This document shows positions 57,661 to 60,000 of a stretch of DNA of 60,000 nt, piece after piece. The translations under genes were made by a program, and so were the position numbers. The notes beneath the pieces are model-generated. The model was not told the DNA's origin, made no database searches, and saw nothing but the letters and a program-made list of their open reading frames with translations. This DNA comes from Lineus longissimus (Eukaryota > Nemertea > Pilidiophora > Heteronemertea > Lineidae), in NCBI RefSeq assembly GCF_910592395.1, contig NC_088324.1:8522953-8582952 (forward strand), read 5' to 3'. The stretch's first letter is position 1, and the number at the start of each line of letters is the position of its first letter.

Positions 57661-58845
57661 ATGGCGTCACAAGCAACAGGTTTGGCTGACGTTTGCGTTG
57701 TGTGCCTCCAGTCAAGACCACTGAAGTTAGTAGGTAAATGCAAGCATAGATTCTGTTCTAAGTGCTTGTTCGACATCATTGAGGGCAAGGAAGGTGATGT
57801 TTTTGCCTGTCCAACGTGCAAGGTCGACTGTCTTTGTCCAACAGATGGTCTAGAGGGGCTGGTCGACTTCACAGGTGGGGATGAGGCAGCAGAAGATGCT
57901 GGTGTGGAGGAAGGAAGAAGGGGTGGAGTGAAAGACCTTGGGGTGGTACCAGGAGTACCTGATAGGGAAACGACACAAGAGCCAGGAACTGAGTGTGCTG
58001 ATACCATGTTGGATGTAAGATGTAAGATTTGTCATCAAAGAAAGAAGGAAGTCCAAGCAGTCAATCTCTGCGTTGAATGCGGCCATCTTTATATTTGCAA
58101 CACATGCACAGACGTGCATTCACGAAACAAGGTAACTCGGGAACATGTTGTGGTACATTTAAGGATTGAGAAAATCGAAAAGAAAGACATATGCAAACCG
58201 CATGACTCGTTGTTGAATAGTTATTGCCAGGACTGCAAAAAACCAGTATGTATGGTGTGTGTTATGTGGGAGCATGGGGAACACAGCGTGGAAAAGTTGG
58301 GGGACTTTGTTGATGGAAAAGTTGCGGCACTGAATCAAGTTCTGGAGAGGAGGGCAAAACGATTGAGAGAACTACAGCATCAGATGTACAAGTTGATGGC
58401 ATTGAAAGGGGAGGCAGCCCTGTTAGATAAGGAGGATATGTTGGTAAAGGAAATTGAAGACCACGCTGAAAAGTGTATTGCAGGGATAGTGAAATGGAAG
58501 GATGATTTGAAAAATCAGGTCAAGGCAAACCACAAGGTGATCAGGGATCTACCAGAAGATTTGGAGAAAGTCCAGAAGGCAGTTGAACAGTTGCAGAGGC
58601 CCATTGAGAGAGCTGTTGAGTTGCTGGGAAAGAAAGAGCATCACCTGCTGTACCTTGACAAGCTGCTAATGATGCAGCAGGAGGTGGCTGCGGTTGCAGA
58701 CGTTGGGAATGACATCAAAGACACAGGACACTGGAGTCAAATTCTTGAGTTACATGATTACGACTATGACTTTATTCCTGGAGAATTGCCCAGTGATCTT
58801 GGCGGGATCAGCAAAACAGTTGTCGCATGGGGACAACCTGTATAA
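57661..58845 (+). CDS. TRIM-type (RING, two B-boxes, coiled coil) E3 ubiquitin ligase
   Basis: 394 residues in one coding exon. RING C3HC4 at residues 12-53 (Cys12, 15, 27, His29, Cys32, 35, 50, 53). An acidic/Gly-rich linker (about 60-115) follows. B-box 1 is at about 121-166 (CKIC, then CVECGHLYICNTCTDVH) and B-box 2 at 178-208 (C178, H181, C189, C192, C197, C200, H205, H208). A coiled coil covers about 215-340 (LERRAKRLRELQHQMYKL). The C-terminus is only ~50 residues with no NHL, SPRY or filamin domain, so it is a short RBCC protein. The role is presumably ubiquitin transfer; the substrate is unknown. The ATG follows a TTTATCATTGCAG acceptor at 57,640 by 20 bases, implying a non-coding first exon upstream, a layout common in expanded invertebrate TRIM families. 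No specific vertebrate orthologue can be named. Confidence 0.92.
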   Translation: MASQATGLADVCVVCLQSRPLKLVGKCKHRFCSKCLFDIIEGKEGDVFACPTCKVDCLCPTDGLEGLVDFTGGDEAAEDAGVEEGRRGGVKDLGVVPGVPDRETTQEPGTECADTMLDVRCKICHQRKKEVQAVNLCVECGHLYICNTCTDVHSRNKVTREHVVVHLRIEKIEKKDICKPHDSLLNSYCQDCKKPVCMVCVMWEHGEHSVEKLGDFVDGKVAALNQVLERRAKRLRELQHQMYKLMALKGEAALLDKEDMLVKEIEDHAEKCIAGIVKWKDDLKNQVKANHKVIRDLPEDLEKVQKAVEQLQRPIERAVELLGKKEHHLLYLDKLLMMQQEVAAVADVGNDIKDTGHWSQILELHDYDYDFIPGELPSDLGGISKTVVAWGQPV

Positions 58846-60000
58846 GTTTAGTTTTTTGGGACACACTGTAGTTCAAGGTAATTAGCATAGGTGGCAGCAC
58901 TGGGGGGAGTGTGTTGAGAAAAAATGATGGAGGACATCTGAGATGCTGTGAGCACATGAAGAAAAGAAACCTGAATATTATGATGAGAAGATGAATATAG
59001 ACAGTTTTATTGAATTACAAGAGTTAGAGTTGAGTAATTATACAGTCCTACCCCGACATTAGGTCTCTCCGACCGGACAGTGGAGCAGTGAGGTGACATT
59101 TGAGAACTGTAAAAAGTGAGAAACCATGTGCTATCCATGTACATTTTGTACAGAGTTGGCCTGTGCATTTGGCCTATGCTAGTATGCTGCTCAGTGCAAA
59201 TGCATATGCATGCTGAAATCATCCAAATGAAGGACTGCTGTTGCAATTTGGATGCCGTTAAGACGACAAGAGAACATTAATTGTGCTGTCCCTCCATCAA
59301 CCTTGGATTTTGGAACACCACGTCAGTTCAAATCCGAGTGAGCTTTGAGCACAGGCAGCATGCTGAGGAAGAGTCAAGTGACATTCAAAGTCCAGTTGTA
59401 TGTCACATCGATGGTCGCGGATTGTCGAATTCCTGTCGTTGCTGATCCCACCAACGCTTGAGTTTCGTCGAGTCACCGAGTCGGAGAACACTGTCGAGTT
59501 GTCGTGTTCTCAACATCCCAGCATTGTCGAGTAGCTGGTACATCGTCGATGAGCATCATTCGCACATCATTTGCCAAATTCGTGGCTGATGTGATCCTAC
59601 ACAAGAGTGTGTTGAGCGTCTAACGAGTCGAGTCGGAGAACACTGTCGAGTAATTGTGTTCTCAAAGCCAGACGATCAACGAGTTTCTTCGTTCCTCGTC
59701 CCTGTGTGAGAACTGTCGTTCTCAACATCGAGCAATCGTCGATAGCTGTTAGCATCGTCGTCATCTTTGAGCATCGTCAATTTATGCTCAATATCCGAGT
59801 AACACTTCCACCCAAGTTCAAGGTCATCCGATGTCCATGCCGTGCTGCATTGATGAACTGAACTGTTTGAACCGAGCACCAGCCTCTGATTCCAAGAGAC
59901 ATTACCGAGTTAGCGAGTCACCATCTTCCAAGGACTGCTACATTCCAGCTTTGTGCATTGTTGTCACACACATGATATGCATGAACTAATATTTGAATTC
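58846..60000. other. TRIM 3' UTR/flank with diverged internal repeats
   Basis: No further gene was recognised up to the right edge. From about 59,465 to 59,780 the motif GAGTCGGAGAACACTGTCGA (59,477 and 59,629) and related GTTCTCAACATC / GTGTTCTCAA and CATCGTCGAT words recur, so this is a degenerate tandem duplication with ~150-base spacing. A polyadenylation signal is not obvious near the stop. Confidence 0.5.

Overview
The window is intron-rich metazoan nuclear DNA. It most likely comes from a marine invertebrate, but lophotrochozoan and invertebrate deuterostome cannot be told apart here. The reasons are GT-AG introns with ancestral-looking exon phases, deeply conserved animal proteins, tRNA-derived SINE heads, MITE-like elements, non-LTR retrotransposon tails and many minisatellites. 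There are no bacterial-type operons or CRISPR arrays.

1-27.6 kb (+): the C-terminal half of the giant E3 ubiquitin ligase UBR4 (p600). I could chain 42 coding exons in one continuous reading frame (8,139 nt, 2,712 codons plus stop) from the left edge to a TAA at 27,560-27,562. The N-terminal half, including the UBR box, lies upstream of the window. Introns carry a 3.4-kb, 62-bp-period array, a 49-bp array, an 18-bp array, a hairpin MITE, two decayed reverse-transcriptase tails, and a striking series of decayed copies of the neighbouring exon edges.

27.6-42.2 kb: the UBR4 3' UTR, then a gene-poor, AT-rich repeat region. It is dominated by a roughly 700-bp foldback element in direct and inverted copies (29.3-31.8 kb and 35.5-37.0 kb), other dispersed duplications, a tandem pair of U2-snRNA-5'-end-like motifs, and a 31-bp array (41.0-41.8 kb).

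42.2-49.4 kb (-): a MEGF9-like type I membrane protein: one fibronectin type III domain, three laminin-type EGF modules, one transmembrane helix and a short MEGF9-like tail. There are six coding exons, all joined in phase 1. A possible signal-peptide exon with a TATA-like box lies near 50.4 kb. Its first recognised exon ends in a 39-bp minisatellite built from the exon/intron junction itself, so 5' splice sites are repeated in frame.

49.5-57.6 kb: repeats (a palindromic micro-insertion with its empty site nearby, a tRNA-SINE head, 22/45-bp and 52-bp arrays) and a doubtful set of duplicated membrane-helix-coding segments on the minus strand (54.0-55.2 kb).

57.66-58.85 kb (+): a single-coding-exon RING/B-box/coiled-coil (TRIM-type) ubiquitin ligase of 394 residues, followed by repeat-rich 3' sequence. 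Two of the three clear genes encode ubiquitin ligases; I see no sign that they are functionally linked.
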